From assembly GCA_021846685.1 (NCBI GenBank), contig JAJZWL010000006.1, positions 1-60,003 of the forward strand: a DNA stretch of 60,003 bases, in the 5' to 3' direction. Below are positions 34,231-42,914 of this stretch, one piece after another (within the stretch, counting starts at the first letter, position 1; each line of letters begins with the position of its first letter). Under the pieces are notes generated by a model. That model was given only the letters and a program-made list of their open reading frames with translations. It was not told the origin of the DNA and made no database searches. This DNA is from a bacterium. GTDB taxonomy: Bacteria > Patescibacteria > Dojkabacteria > JAKAPS01 > JAJZLI01. The position numbers and the translations under genes are program-made.

Positions 34231-35844
34231 TTAGTCAAACATATCCTTTTCAAAATTAAATGCAAATGACCTATTATAAAGCCTCAAATCTCCAAAAAAT
34301 AAAAGAGACTCTCCTATATTAAATTTTAAAAGAGAATCTTTCTCTTCATTTGATAATATAAATGTTTTTGAAATATTATCTAAATTCACCTTCTCTTGTT
34401 TCATTAACACTTTTAAAGATGTATTTGCAATGATAGATCTACCTTCTTCAGAAGATATAAAATCTTCTATATCCTGAGTTATATATATTAATCCCAAATT
34501 ATATTTTCTTGCTCTTTTAGATATCATTTTCAAGTAAGTTAATAACTCTTTACTTTCAAATAACCTATGAGCCTCATCTATAAAAACTTCTCTTTTTGAT
34601 TTGCCATCATGAAATTTCCATACAAAATTAAGAACAATATACATCATTAAAGATATGTTATACGTATCAAGTTTAGAAATATCAAAAACAATTAAATTAT
34701 CTTTATTGGATATCTCTATATTTGTCTTTTCTGAATATAAGGTAGCATTTGATCCTGCAGAAATATTATATATTTCTAAAGCCATTTTACTTTTATTTTT
34801 TTCCAAATAATTATATAAATCTTTAAACGTAGGTTCTTTTATAGTCCTAAATACTTCTACTAATGCTTTGTCCAATTCATTACCATCAAAATATGTACAG
34901 GATCTTTGTAAAAAACTTTTAATAAATTGAATCTTATCTTCAATACTTTCACCTTGATATAAGTCAAAAGGATTAATCTTGTATTTACTGTTATGAGAAA
35001 ATTCAATTCTTTTACCTTTTAAATTTTTACATAAATTTTTATATTCTCCCTCTGGATCAATAATAACAACTTTTATTCCCTTTGCTATCAATCTTATAAT
35101 AGTAGTTTTTGCAAAAAAACTTTTTCCAGATCCAGATTTAGCAAAGATTACTCCATTGTAGTTTTCATAATTGAAAATATCAAAAAGAGTTAATGAATTA
35201 GTTATAGAATTAACACCATATATAATTCCTTTATAATCAGTAAACCCATTAATCACAAAAGGAGTAGCTGCTGATATTGATGAGGAGTTTAATACAAAAG
35301 TTTTATTTCCCTTATTTATATTAAAAGGTACAATACTTTTATAACCAATGGATTCTCTGAAATCTAAAGAATACATTGTAAATGATTTTGAAGATGCTAA
35401 TAACTCTAAATTTTTAGCATTTATTTTTAAATTATAAAGATTAGTAGAATACAACGTAATATAAAAGCTCAAAAGAGAGGAACCTTCTTTCCCTGAAACT
35501 AAAATCCTTCTGAAATCTTCTAGTGCTGTTACCTCTAAATCTAAAGAAATATCATTTAATCTACCTTTTGAAAGACGTGAATGTCTTTGAGACTCTAAGG
35601 AAGATAATCGAATCTTTATAGAATTTAGAACTTCATCTTTTTTTAAAGGAGATATATATTGAGTTAATATTAAATTTCCACCTAATGAAAATAATTCAGA
35701 AACAAAAAACTTATTTATTTTCACAGGGAAATCTGATATATAATAAGTTTTATAAAATTTATTATTAACTTTTATATTATTCTTTTCCTCTTTTATATTT
35801 TTAGGAAGTAATCTATCCTCTTTGGTTTTATAATAAATTTTCAT
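34231..35844 (-). CDS. VirB4-like ATPase, C-terminal motor part
   Basis: 537 residues. The ATPase of a type IV secretion/conjugation-like machine. After a 200-residue N-terminal region comes Walker A AKSGSGKS (235-242), then VIIDPEGEY and Walker B REVFIDEAHRLF, with IYITQDIEDF (VirB4/TraC style) near the end. The N-terminal VirB4 domain is short here, and a separate 173-residue gene 3 bases upstream appears to encode the missing part. It should energise pilus assembly or translocation at the inner membrane. Confidence 0.88.
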   Translation of the reverse strand: MKIYYKTKEDRLLPKNIKEEKNNIKVNNKFYKTYYISDFPVKINKFFVSELFSLGGNLILTQYISPLKKDEVLNSIKIRLSSLESQRHSRLSKGRLNDISLDLEVTALEDFRRILVSGKEGSSLLSFYITLYSTNLYNLKINAKNLELLASSKSFTMYSLDFRESIGYKSIVPFNINKGNKTFVLNSSSISAATPFVINGFTDYKGIIYGVNSITNSLTLFDIFNYENYNGVIFAKSGSGKSFFAKTTIIRLIAKGIKVVIIDPEGEYKNLCKNLKGKRIEFSHNSKYKINPFDLYQGESIEDKIQFIKSFLQRSCTYFDGNELDKALVEVFRTIKEPTFKDLYNYLEKNKSKMALEIYNISAGSNATLYSEKTNIEISNKDNLIVFDISKLDTYNISLMMYIVLNFVWKFHDGKSKREVFIDEAHRLFESKELLTYLKMISKRARKYNLGLIYITQDIEDFISSEEGRSIIANTSLKVLMKQEKVNLDNISKTFILSNEEKDSLLKFNIGESLLFFGDLRLYNRSFAFNFEKDMFD

Positions 35845-35847
35845 AAT

Positions 35848-36369
35848 TTATAAGAAAAAATAATTTAAAATAGTCTTAATTTGCTTGTCTTTTAATTTTT
35901 TAAAAGATAAGGGAATAGAAGAAAGCATATATTTCAATTGCTTTTCTTGAGAAATAAAAAGATCTTCCACTTCTTTAAGATCTTTTTTATAATCTATGTG
36001 TTTTCTTTTTTTTATAACAGAATATATTAAAAAAAATCTTTGATTATAAATATTTTTAAATATTTCATCCTTATCTGTTAACAGGGCATTCCTATACAAC
36101 TCTTTTAATTTTTTATTAGAAATATTATTTATATATTTTAAATTCTCTTTCTTTTTAAGTTTGAAATTTATGGATGTTATTTGAATATTAAACTTTATTG
36201 ATAAAAGAAATTCTTCATATTTTTTTAAAAATCTTTCTCTCTCTTCTATATCTGATAATATAAAATTATCAGGGAATATCTCCAATATCTTAGCATAAGA
36301 AGAATTTTTTAAGATTAATATGTCATTTTCTATAGATAATAAATCAAAGAATTTTTTTGTACTATTCAT
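35848..36369 (-). CDS. VirB4 N-terminal-domain-like protein
   Basis: 173 residues, soluble and very lysine-rich. The opening FFDLLSIENDILILKNSSYAKILEI and the following FLLSIKFNIQITSINFK resemble the start of TraC/VirB4 N-terminal domains (a block of strands then a basic helical stretch with R-F-F-L-I-Y-S-V). It overlaps the PrgI-like gene by 4 bases and lies 3 bases before the ATPase gene, so VirB4 appears split into two cotranslated polypeptides. A frameshift in an originally single gene is possible but no obvious slip site is seen. Confidence 0.7.
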   Translation of the reverse strand: MNSTKKFFDLLSIENDILILKNSSYAKILEIFPDNFILSDIEERERFLKKYEEFLLSIKFNIQITSINFKLKKKENLKYINNISNKKLKELYRNALLTDKDEIFKNIYNQRFFLIYSVIKKRKHIDYKKDLKEVEDLFISQEKQLKYMLSSIPLSFKKLKDKQIKTILNYFFL

Positions 36370-36659
36370 TCTATATAAGATTCCTCTAAAAAATAAGTTT
36401 TTTTTCTAAAAGAAAAAATAAGAAAGTAATAAATATATTCATATAAAAATAATCCTCTAAAAGACTGTTTAATAATCATATAAAAGAAAATAATAAATGA
36501 AGCAGAAATAAAAATTTTAACTTGTAATATCAAATTAGCAAATATAATAAAAGATATAGGAATTAAAGAAAGCATTACTATTAATATATCTTTTGTTATA
36601 TTAATATAATTAAATTTTAATCTTTTTATTTTATATACTTTTACTTCGTTATTATTCAT
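36366..36659 (-). CDS. PrgI-like small membrane protein
   Basis: 97 residues with two membrane helices (about 25-65) and a conserved-looking amphipathic end. Its length, topology and position directly upstream of a VirB4 gene match the PrgI/TcpE-type component of Gram-positive and CPR secretion modules. It overlaps genes on both sides by 4 bases. The identification is by context and topology. Confidence 0.65.
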   Translation of the reverse strand: MNNNEVKVYKIKRLKFNYINITKDILIVMLSLIPISFIIFANLILQVKIFISASFIIFFYMIIKQSFRGLFLYEYIYYFLIFSFRKKTYFLEESYIE

Positions 36660-37606
36660 GAATATTTAATTTTGTTAATACTTCTTCTTACCTTTGTATA
36701 TTCAGAGGAGAGTGAAAAATTGAGATATCTAGCTAATAGAGTAGGGATTAGGGATAAAGCAAATAAGGTTATTATAGCTAGTATGAATTTTTCAATTGGA
36801 TTAATAGCAAAATCCCTTACAATTATAATAAATACGGACACACCTATTAAAAATGCAGGTTGTACAAATAATAACTCAGCTATTTTTGAAAAAATTACTT
36901 TCAAAACTCCATTAAAAGGTGGGTAAATAGAAACTATTACTGCAAATGGAAAAAGAAGTATAAAGATCCATAAGAGTATAAATCTCAAAATAAATTGAAA
37001 AGAAAATATAAATAAAGCAATAATCAAAAATATATATAATATAAAAATAGTAATACCTGAAAATATACCTCCACTAAATCTATCTAAAGAAATTGAATTC
37101 ACTATTGTTTGAAATAAACTAGGATTCGAAGATAATATTATATGCTGTACTATAAATTTATCCATAACATTTATAAATGTTATAAAAAATGAAATTATGT
37201 ATACAGATAAAAATAAAATTATAACAGCAATGATTACGTTATATAAAAGATCAATAGGGGAGAACCGAGTTCCACCTATTGAGGCTTCTCCTATAAGATG
37301 CATTACATATATATATATTATTAAAGGTATAATAGCTAAAGACAAAGCTTCTGTTCCATTTACATATTGGTTATATGCAATCCCTGCTAAGTTACCTCCA
37401 AATCCGGAGGAAGACAATATATTAGGTGTGAATTCTGTAAATTGATCTATGATATAACCTAATGAGCATATTATTCCATTTATGGAGAATGAGTATGAAT
37501 AATTACAATTTAATGGGGTATTAGAAGATACTGTTGTAGCTGATTTAGCAAAAACAGGACTAAAAAGCATGAAAAATATTATAAAACTAACCAGCAACAA
37601 TCGCAT
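36656..37606 (-). CDS. VirB6/TrbL-like polytopic channel protein
   Basis: 316 residues with a clean signal peptide (MRLLLVSFIIFFMLFSPVFA, 20 residues, cleavage after VFA), then about six membrane helices and a C-terminal cytoplasmic tail. The frame can be read back to a GTG at 37633, but the ATG at 37606 gives the proper signal peptide and is preferred. It overlaps the end of the pilin gene by 20 bases and the PrgI-like gene by 4. It would form the inner-membrane channel of the module. Confidence 0.75.
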   Translation of the reverse strand: MRLLLVSFIIFFMLFSPVFAKSATTVSSNTPLNCNYSYSFSINGIICSLGYIIDQFTEFTPNILSSSGFGGNLAGIAYNQYVNGTEALSLAIIPLIIYIYVMHLIGEASIGGTRFSPIDLLYNVIIAVIILFLSVYIISFFITFINVMDKFIVQHIILSSNPSLFQTIVNSISLDRFSGGIFSGITIFILYIFLIIALFIFSFQFILRFILLWIFILLFPFAVIVSIYPPFNGVLKVIFSKIAELLFVQPAFLIGVSVFIIIVRDFAINPIEKFILAIITLFALSLIPTLLARYLNFSLSSEYTKVRRSINKIKYS

Positions 37607-37829
37607 GAATAAAAGTTGTAAAATTTTGAGCACCTATAACTATAAATAAACCTACTAAAACCCAAATTATTCTTCTAATTAATCTTGATCTCTCTTGAGG
37701 ATTATCAGAATATAATATAAATTGAATTCCAAATGTTATAACTATTAATATCAAAACAGCCTCTACTGTAGTAATCATAACTCCGGCTATATTATTAACA
37801 AATTGTGTAATTCCTGGTATCTGTTGCAT
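37587..37829 (-). CDS. VirB2/TrbC-like pilin
   Basis: 80 residues. Two hydrophobic helices (VMITTVEAVLILIVITFGIQFIL and IIWVLVGLFIVIGAQNF) flank a basic loop DNPQERSRLIRR, the layout of VirB2/TrbC pilins. The frame extends to a TTG at 37859, but a TATAAT (37847-37842) lies within that extension, so the ATG at 37829 is the start. It is the first gene of the module. Confidence 0.72.
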   Translation of the reverse strand: MQQIPGITQFVNNIAGVMITTVEAVLILIVITFGIQFILYSDNPQERSRLIRRIIWVLVGLFIVIGAQNFTTFIHAIVAG

Positions 37830-37931
37830 AATTTTTTTTTGATTATAATATATAACCAAAAATTACGCATTGCCATGCATGGCAAATTTTATAAAAAACA
37901 CCTTAATACAGGGGATTAATATAGGTAATTT

Positions 37932-38549
37932 TTATAAAGAATTTAGGTGATTTATGAAATTTATAGTAATGATTTTAAATTTTTTTTCATTATTATCATA
38001 CTCAATTTTGTTAATACAACAATTTGATTGATCAATATTATAATATTGATTAATTGGAGCATTATTTATATATGAAATAAGAATTTTATTAGTTCCAGAA
38101 TGCGCTACTATTGCTATATTCCCACCTTTTTTAATATCTAGTAATTCATTTAAAAAATTCATTACTCTTTTTATATGATCATATGTATTTTCTCCTCCAG
38201 GAGGTTTTATATCTTCTCTTTTAAATCCGGCTAATGCTAACTCTGCTCTCTTCTTTTGAATCTCTTCAATTGTAAAATCTTTCCATAATCCTAAATTATT
38301 TTCTCTCAATCTTTCATCTTTTATGGGTTTTTTATTGAGTCTTTCTCCTATAATTAATGCAGTATTATATGCTCTATTAAGATCACTTGAATAAATTGAA
38401 GTAATATTATATTCTTTTAAATATTGTCCTGTTAATTCTGCTTGTTTTATTCCTAAAGGAGTGAGATCAGAATCTTCCTGTCCAGTTATTCTTCTTTCTA
38501 AATTTCTTTCAGTTTGCCCATGTCTTATTAAAAATATATTCGTTTTCAT
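37932..38549 (-). CDS. Histidine phosphatase family protein
   Basis: 205 residues with RHGQT (phospho-accepting H10), the conserved second arginine in IYSSDLNRAYNTA, the acid in RLRENNLGLWKD and the second histidine in AIVAHSGTN. It is of the phosphoglycerate-mutase-like phosphatase branch (cofactor-dependent mutase or phosphatase). The substrate is not readable; related proteins act on sugar phosphates, RNA 5' ends or cobalamin and nucleotide intermediates. Confidence 0.9.
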   Translation of the reverse strand: MKTNIFLIRHGQTERNLERRITGQEDSDLTPLGIKQAELTGQYLKEYNITSIYSSDLNRAYNTALIIGERLNKKPIKDERLRENNLGLWKDFTIEEIQKKRAELALAGFKREDIKPPGGENTYDHIKRVMNFLNELLDIKKGGNIAIVAHSGTNKILISYINNAPINQYYNIDQSNCCINKIEYDNNEKKFKIITINFINHLNSL

Positions 38550-38590
38550 TTTTTATAATTATTATGTAACAGAAAATTTATAAATATTTT

Positions 38591-38983
38591 TTAATGAGTA
38601 AATACAGTAAATACTATAAGGGACACAATTCCAGTTAAAATCGATCCCCAAAATATATCTATAATGGTCATATAACATCTCCAATCTTTTAAAGTAGCTA
38701 AATTAGTTAAATCATAAGTTGAATAAGTAATAAATCCAAATAAAAATCCGCCAATAAGAGCAAAATCAAGAGAATTTGTGGTTATAGAAGGATTTAATAC
38801 AAAAAATACTAAACCAATTATATATATAATATGAAGTATTGTTAGAGGAATGAAATCAGGTTTACTTTTTAATAACTTTATTTGTTCTTTTTTATAAATT
38901 TTTTTAGATAGAAAAGAAGTCCAGAAAAGATTAGCTATTATAAATATAATTATCGCTAATAAAAATTCATATACAACATTCAT
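38591..38983 (-). CDS. DUF2177 family membrane protein
   Basis: 130 residues with four membrane segments and the characteristic GGFLFGFITYSTYDLTNLATLKDW block (about residues 79-101), followed by a helix with DIFWGS. DUF2177 proteins are unassigned. The gene sits 44 bases downstream of the HxlR-like regulator on the same strand, so it may belong to that regulon. Confidence 0.85.
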   Translation of the reverse strand: MNVVYEFLLAIIIFIIANLFWTSFLSKKIYKKEQIKLLKSKPDFIPLTILHIIYIIGLVFFVLNPSITTNSLDFALIGGFLFGFITYSTYDLTNLATLKDWRCYMTIIDIFWGSILTGIVSLIVFTVFTH

Positions 38984-39027
38984 CTTGTTTTAATTTTACC
39001 ATATTATAAATAAAATAAGAATGTAAT

Positions 39028-39327
39028 TTATTCTTTTAAATTTTCACCCCACACTCGAAGATCATTTAATATATTTTCTAATGATTTTCCTTTTTCCGTA
39101 ATGGAATATTCAACATGGAGAGGTATCTCTTTATAGATTTTTTTAGTTATAATTCCATTTTTTTCTAAATCTTTTAATCTTAAAGATAAAGTTTTAGGTG
39201 AAATACATGATAAAGAAGTTTCTAATTCTCCAAATCTTTTTTTATCCTCAAGAAGATCTCTAATAATAAGAACTGTCCATTTATCTCCAATTATTTTTAA
39301 TGTCTTTTCTATTCCGCAATTAGTCAT
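39028..39327 (-). CDS. HxlR family transcriptional regulator
   Basis: 99 residues, a single winged-helix domain. CGIEKTLKIIGDKWTVLIIRDL, RFGELETSL, ISPKTLSLRLKDLEKNGII and YSITEKG are canonical. The N-terminal cysteine (C4) is the position used for thiol sensing in YodB/HypR-type members. It is divergent from an FMN reductase gene, with an inverted repeat over that gene's -10 box, so it is the likely local redox-responsive repressor. Confidence 0.93.
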   Translation of the reverse strand: MTNCGIEKTLKIIGDKWTVLIIRDLLEDKKRFGELETSLSCISPKTLSLRLKDLEKNGIITKKIYKEIPLHVEYSITEKGKSLENILNDLRVWGENLKE

Positions 39328-39382
39328 ATAACATATTATATCATATTAAAAGCATTATATATACTATACTTTTAATAATTAC

Positions 39383-39411
39383 TTTACAAAAGAAAGTATG
39401 TGTTTTATACT
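39383..39411 (+). promoter_or_regulatory. Promoter with overlapping inverted-repeat operator
   Basis: TTTACA (39383-39388), exactly 17 bases, then TATACT (39406-39411). The inverted repeat AGTAT (39395-39399) and ATACT (39407-39411), with a 7-base gap, covers the spacer and -10 box, so a dimer bound there would block transcription of the FMN reductase/NiSOD genes. The divergent HxlR-like protein is the natural candidate. Confidence 0.6.
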
Positions 39412-39442
39412 AATAAAAGTTTAATTTAGTAAAAAGAAAAAT

Positions 39443-40024
39443 ATGATAAATATAAAAATAATTTTAGGATCTACTAGAGACTCCAGATTTGGAAATAAGA
39501 TAGCTGATTGGGTTTTAACTGAATCAGATAAAAATAATAATATAAAATCTGAATTAATTGATCTTAAAGATTATGATATTCCTTTTTTCAATCTTGCCTC
39601 AAGTCCTGGTTATATGGAAGACCCAGGTTATTCTGACAACTTAAAAAAACTATCAGAGAAACTTAGTGAATCAGATGGGTTTATATTTGTAATGCCTGAA
39701 TATAATCATGGATATACTGGGGTTTTAAAAAATATGATAGATACGTTTTATAATGAATGGAAACTAAAACCTGCTACATTTGTTTCCTACGGAGGAATAT
39801 CTGGTGGAATTAGAGCAGTAGAGCAATTAAGACTAGTATTAATTGAATTACAAATGGTGCCTATAAGATCATCTGTTCATATACCTTTTATATTCAATCA
39901 ATTTAGTGAAGAAGGTTTATTAAAAGAAGAAACAAAAGAAGCTTCTAATATTGAACTGATGATAAACGATTTAGAGTGGTGGGCAAATACATTAAAATTA
40001 CCTAGAGAACAAAAATTGAAATAA
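39443..40024 (+). CDS. NADPH-dependent FMN reductase family flavoprotein
   Basis: 193 residues of flavodoxin-like fold. ILGSTRDSRFGNKIADWV (residues 6-23) is the phosphate-binding loop and VMPEYNHGYTGVLKNMID is the conserved flavin-contact segment. Relatives reduce FMN, quinones or azo dyes with NAD(P)H. It is first in a same-strand series with the NiSOD gene 26 bases behind, so quinone or superoxide-related detoxification is plausible. Confidence 0.92.
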   Translation: MINIKIILGSTRDSRFGNKIADWVLTESDKNNNIKSELIDLKDYDIPFFNLASSPGYMEDPGYSDNLKKLSEKLSESDGFIFVMPEYNHGYTGVLKNMIDTFYNEWKLKPATFVSYGGISGGIRAVEQLRLVLIELQMVPIRSSVHIPFIFNQFSEEGLLKEETKEASNIELMINDLEWWANTLKLPREQKLK

Positions 40025-40050
40025 TTCAAAATTAATAGTAATATAAAAAT

Positions 40051-40503
40051 ATGTATAAAAAAATAAAAAATCTAATAACAATTGATGAAGTTTATGCTCA
40101 CTGTGATGTGCCATGTGGATTATATGATCCTCAAGCTGCACTCATGGCTGCTAATACAGTAAGAGTTATGGTAAAACAAATAAGAGATATAGAAAAATCT
40201 GACCAATACCTAGCAACTCCTGCTAGTATTCAAATACAAAATGACTTGACCAGAAGAATTTTGACAAAAGAACAACATGCTGAATTATGTAAAAAAGAAG
40301 TATTAATACTTTGGACTGATTATTTTAAAGAAGAAGATTTATCAACAGTACCTAATTTACATGAAGAAATATGGAAAACTGTTAAATTATGCTCCTACAA
40401 CAAACAAAATGTGGATGCTGAAAAAGCAGAAGAGTTATACTCTCAAGTAGAACTTATTGCTGATATGTTTAATAAAGTTGTTGAACAAAGAAAATCAAAA
40501 TAA
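40051..40503 (+). CDS. sodN: Nickel superoxide dismutase
   Basis: Dismutates superoxide to oxygen and hydrogen peroxide. The nickel hook is exact: HCDVPCGLYDP at residues 17-27, giving H1, C2, C6 and Y9 after removal of a 16-residue N-terminal peptide (cleavage between A16 and H17). The rest is the four-helix bundle of NiSOD, total 150 residues against about 117 mature plus leader in the best known enzymes. Maturation needs proteolysis to expose the histidine amine, and the required protease gene overlaps the 3' end. The protein has no secretion signal, so it is cytoplasmic. Confidence 0.96.
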   Translation: MYKKIKNLITIDEVYAHCDVPCGLYDPQAALMAANTVRVMVKQIRDIEKSDQYLATPASIQIQNDLTRRILTKEQHAELCKKEVLILWTDYFKEEDLSTVPNLHEEIWKTVKLCSYNKQNVDAEKAEELYSQVELIADMFNKVVEQRKSK

Positions 40504-40795
40504 GAAAATTTTATTCAAAATACTAAAAGTTAAAGGAGATAGTATGTCTCCTTTAATTAATAATAATGAATTTATAGTTGTCAGTATAATTCCATATCTA
40601 TTACAGAAACCTACAATAAATGATATTGTTGTACTCATACACCCTTCTAAAAATATAAAAATTATAAAAAGAATTTCTCAAATAAATAAAAAGAAATATT
40701 TTGTAATTGGAGATAATAGCGAAAATAGCACAGATAGTAGAAATTTTGGATTTATAAGTCATGATCTAATACTTGCAAAAGTATTATTTAGATAA
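40457..40795 (+). CDS. sodX: NiSOD maturation protease (S26-type, SodX-like)
   Basis: Small signal-peptidase-fold serine protease, up to 112 residues. Serine nucleophile in KVKGDSMSP; lysine base in IKIIKRIS; box GDNSENSTDSRNFG completes the S26/S24 pattern. There is no membrane anchor, as expected for the enzyme that trims the NiSOD leader. The start is uncertain: the frame opens at a TTG (40457) inside sodN, with further TTG codons at 40478 and 40481. It is translationally coupled to sodN. Confidence 0.88.
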   Translation: MLICLIKLLNKENQNKKILFKILKVKGDSMSPLINNNEFIVVSIIPYLLQKPTINDIVVLIHPSKNIKIIKRISQINKKKYFVIGDNSENSTDSRNFGFISHDLILAKVLFR

Positions 40796-41011
40796 TAACT
40801 GATATTCTATATTATGTAAGTATATAAGTATAATCGATTTTAAATCTATTTTTTCGTGTAACATATACATTAATGAGTTAGGAACTTGTTAATGTAGAGA
40901 ATCTCTTGTATGTACTAATAATTGGATGATTTATTTAAATTTTTTATCATATTTACTCATTTGTATTTTTTGATACTTTAGAATAATATATTATATTAAG
41001 TTTCTAATTCA

Positions 41012-41017
41012 TATAAT
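41012..41017 (+). promoter_or_regulatory. -10 box of LLM oxidoreductase 1 (leaderless)
   Basis: TATAAT with exactly 6 bases to the ATG at 41024. Confidence 0.65.
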
Positions 41018-41023
41018 ATATTA

Positions 41024-41983
41024 ATGACAAAAATACTCTATTATTGTGGTCATGAACAATTTCAACCAGAAGAATTAGTAAAACATGCAGTTTTAGCAGA
41101 AAAGTATGGATTTGATGGAATACTAATATCAGAACATTTTCATCCCTGGGTAGCAGATAAAGGATCTGCTGGTTTTACATTTTCTACTCTTGGAGCTATT
41201 GCAGTATCTACTAAAACAATTGAACTTGTCACTGGAGTAGTAACACCTTTATTTAGATATCATCCAGCAATCATAGCTCAGGCTTCAGCTACTATTGATA
41301 GATTATCTAAAGGGAGATTCACCCTGGGAGTAGGCAATGGAGAGTCTATAAATGAAACTCCGCTGGGTATAAATTTTCCACCATACAAAGAAAGATCAGA
41401 AAGAATGATTGAAGCTTTAGAAATAATGAAAAGATTATTTTCAGGAGAAAAATTAACATATGAAGGTAAATACTATACATTAAAAAATGCAAAACTATAT
41501 TCTCCTCCCGTATCAGATATATCAATACTACTTGCAGCTTCAGGAGAAAAATCAATCTCTATTGCTAATCAATATGCAGATGGATTGATTACAAGTGTAA
41601 AAGATATTAATGAAATAAAATATAAGATAGAAAATACAAAAAAACTAAATAAAATTGTTCTTTCAACTATGTGGACAATTTATGCAAAGAATCAAATCGA
41701 AGCTTGGGATGCTTTACTTCCTTGGAGAGGACTACGAGTCCCTTCACGAGATATTGCTACTGACCCAGAAGAATTACAGAAAGAGGCAGATTTAATGAAT
41801 AAAGACGATATAATTAGTAAATATAAAATTGTATCATCTCCTCAAGAATATATAAATGCCTATTCACCTTTGATAACTGAACTACATTCTGATTATATAG
41901 GAATTCAAACTACTGGGAAAAATCAAGAAAATATTATAAGAATGCTAGGAGAAGAGGTTTTGCCTTATCTTAAATCTCTTTAG
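41024..41983 (+). CDS. LLM-class oxidoreductase, F420-dependent G6PD-like
   Basis: 319 residues, luciferase-like monooxygenase fold. The pattern LYYCGHEQFQPEELVKHAVLAEKYGFDGILISEHFHPW, then ELVTGVVTPLFRYHPAIIAQASATIDRLSKGRFTLGVGNGE, matches the group related to F420-dependent glucose-6-phosphate dehydrogenase. Whether the cofactor is F420 or FMN cannot be settled here because no F420 biosynthesis gene is in the window. It has its own promoter; a second LLM gene follows 64 bases later. Confidence 0.88.
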   Translation: MTKILYYCGHEQFQPEELVKHAVLAEKYGFDGILISEHFHPWVADKGSAGFTFSTLGAIAVSTKTIELVTGVVTPLFRYHPAIIAQASATIDRLSKGRFTLGVGNGESINETPLGINFPPYKERSERMIEALEIMKRLFSGEKLTYEGKYYTLKNAKLYSPPVSDISILLAASGEKSISIANQYADGLITSVKDINEIKYKIENTKKLNKIVLSTMWTIYAKNQIEAWDALLPWRGLRVPSRDIATDPEELQKEADLMNKDDIISKYKIVSSPQEYINAYSPLITELHSDYIGIQTTGKNQENIIRMLGEEVLPYLKSL

Positions 41984-42013
41984 GCCATTTAACTATTTTT
42001 TAATAATTATTGG

Positions 42014-42019
42014 TATAAT
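42014..42019 (+). promoter_or_regulatory. Extended -10 of LLM oxidoreductase 2
   Basis: TGG plus TATAAT; the ATG at 42048 follows after 28 bases. A nearer TATACA (42034-42039) would give a leaderless transcript instead. Confidence 0.45.
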
Positions 42020-42047
42020 ATATATATTAATCTTATACAAATTTATT

Positions 42048-42914
42048 ATGAAAGCAGCTCTACACATTCCAAGATTTAATTATGGAACTTCTGATTCAGA
42101 TATATCAGAGAATTTAAAAAATATAGTACAAAAAGCCGAAGAGGTTGGATTTGAGAGATTATCTGTAATGGATCATTATTTTCAAATACAAGGAGTAGGA
42201 GAATATAAAGATCCTATGATGGAGGCATATACCACTCTTGGGTTTATTGCAGCAAATACAAAAAAAATTAAAATAGGAACATTGGTAACTGGAGTTACAT
42301 ATAGAAATCCGGCTTTTCTAGTAAAACAAGTTACAGCTCTTGACGTATTATCACAAGGAAGGGCATTTTTAGGAATAGGTGCTGCCTGGAATGAACAGGA
42401 ATCTTTGGCATTAGGATTTAATTTCCCTCCAATTAAAGAAAGATTTGAAAGATTGGAAGAAACTTTACAAATCGTAAAGAAAATGTGGAGTGGAGATAGT
42501 ACTCCATATAAAGGAGAATATTATTCTCTTCAAGAACCATTTAATAGTCCTCAAGTATTAACAAAGCCTCATCCTGAGATTTTAATCGGAGGAAGTGGAG
42601 AACAAAAAACATTAAAATTAGTTGCTAAATATGCAGATTCATGTAATCTTTTTGCAGCAGAACAAGATATCATCAAACATAAATTAGAAGTTTTAAAAAA
42701 TCATTGTGATGATTTAGGAAGAGACTATTCTTCTATACATAAAACTGCATTAGCAAGAATAGATTTATCCAATTTAAATAAATTTGTAGAAGATGCAAAA
42801 ATACTATCAGAATTAGGAATAGATGAAATGTTTTTTATGGTTCCTGAAGCTGAAAAACTAAATAATTTAGAAAAGATTGGGGAAAAAGTAATAGTAAAAA
42901 TATCAGAACAATAA
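42048..42914 (+). CDS. LLM-class oxidoreductase (2)
   Basis: 288 residues of the luciferase-like fold, only distantly related to the preceding protein. KIGTLVTGVTYRNPAFLVKQVTALDVLSQGRAFLGIGAAWNEQE and FPPIKERFERLEETLQIVKKMW match the Rv1855c-type F420-dependent group. HPEILIGGSGEQKTLKLVAKYADSCNLF is the usual cofactor-proximal segment. The presence of two different LLM enzymes side by side makes a deazaflavin cofactor more likely, though FMN remains possible. Confidence 0.88.
   Translation: MKAALHIPRFNYGTSDSDISENLKNIVQKAEEVGFERLSVMDHYFQIQGVGEYKDPMMEAYTTLGFIAANTKKIKIGTLVTGVTYRNPAFLVKQVTALDVLSQGRAFLGIGAAWNEQESLALGFNFPPIKERFERLEETLQIVKKMWSGDSTPYKGEYYSLQEPFNSPQVLTKPHPEILIGGSGEQKTLKLVAKYADSCNLFAAEQDIIKHKLEVLKNHCDDLGRDYSSIHKTALARIDLSNLNKFVEDAKILSELGIDEMFFMVPEAEKLNNLEKIGEKVIVKISEQ

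Noticed and set aside
35844..35848. Frameshift that would join the two VirB4 parts
   Set aside because: The upstream part ends at its own stop, an ATG follows after 3 bases, and no homopolymer slip site is evident at the junction, so a true split is more likely. Raw reads could still overturn this.
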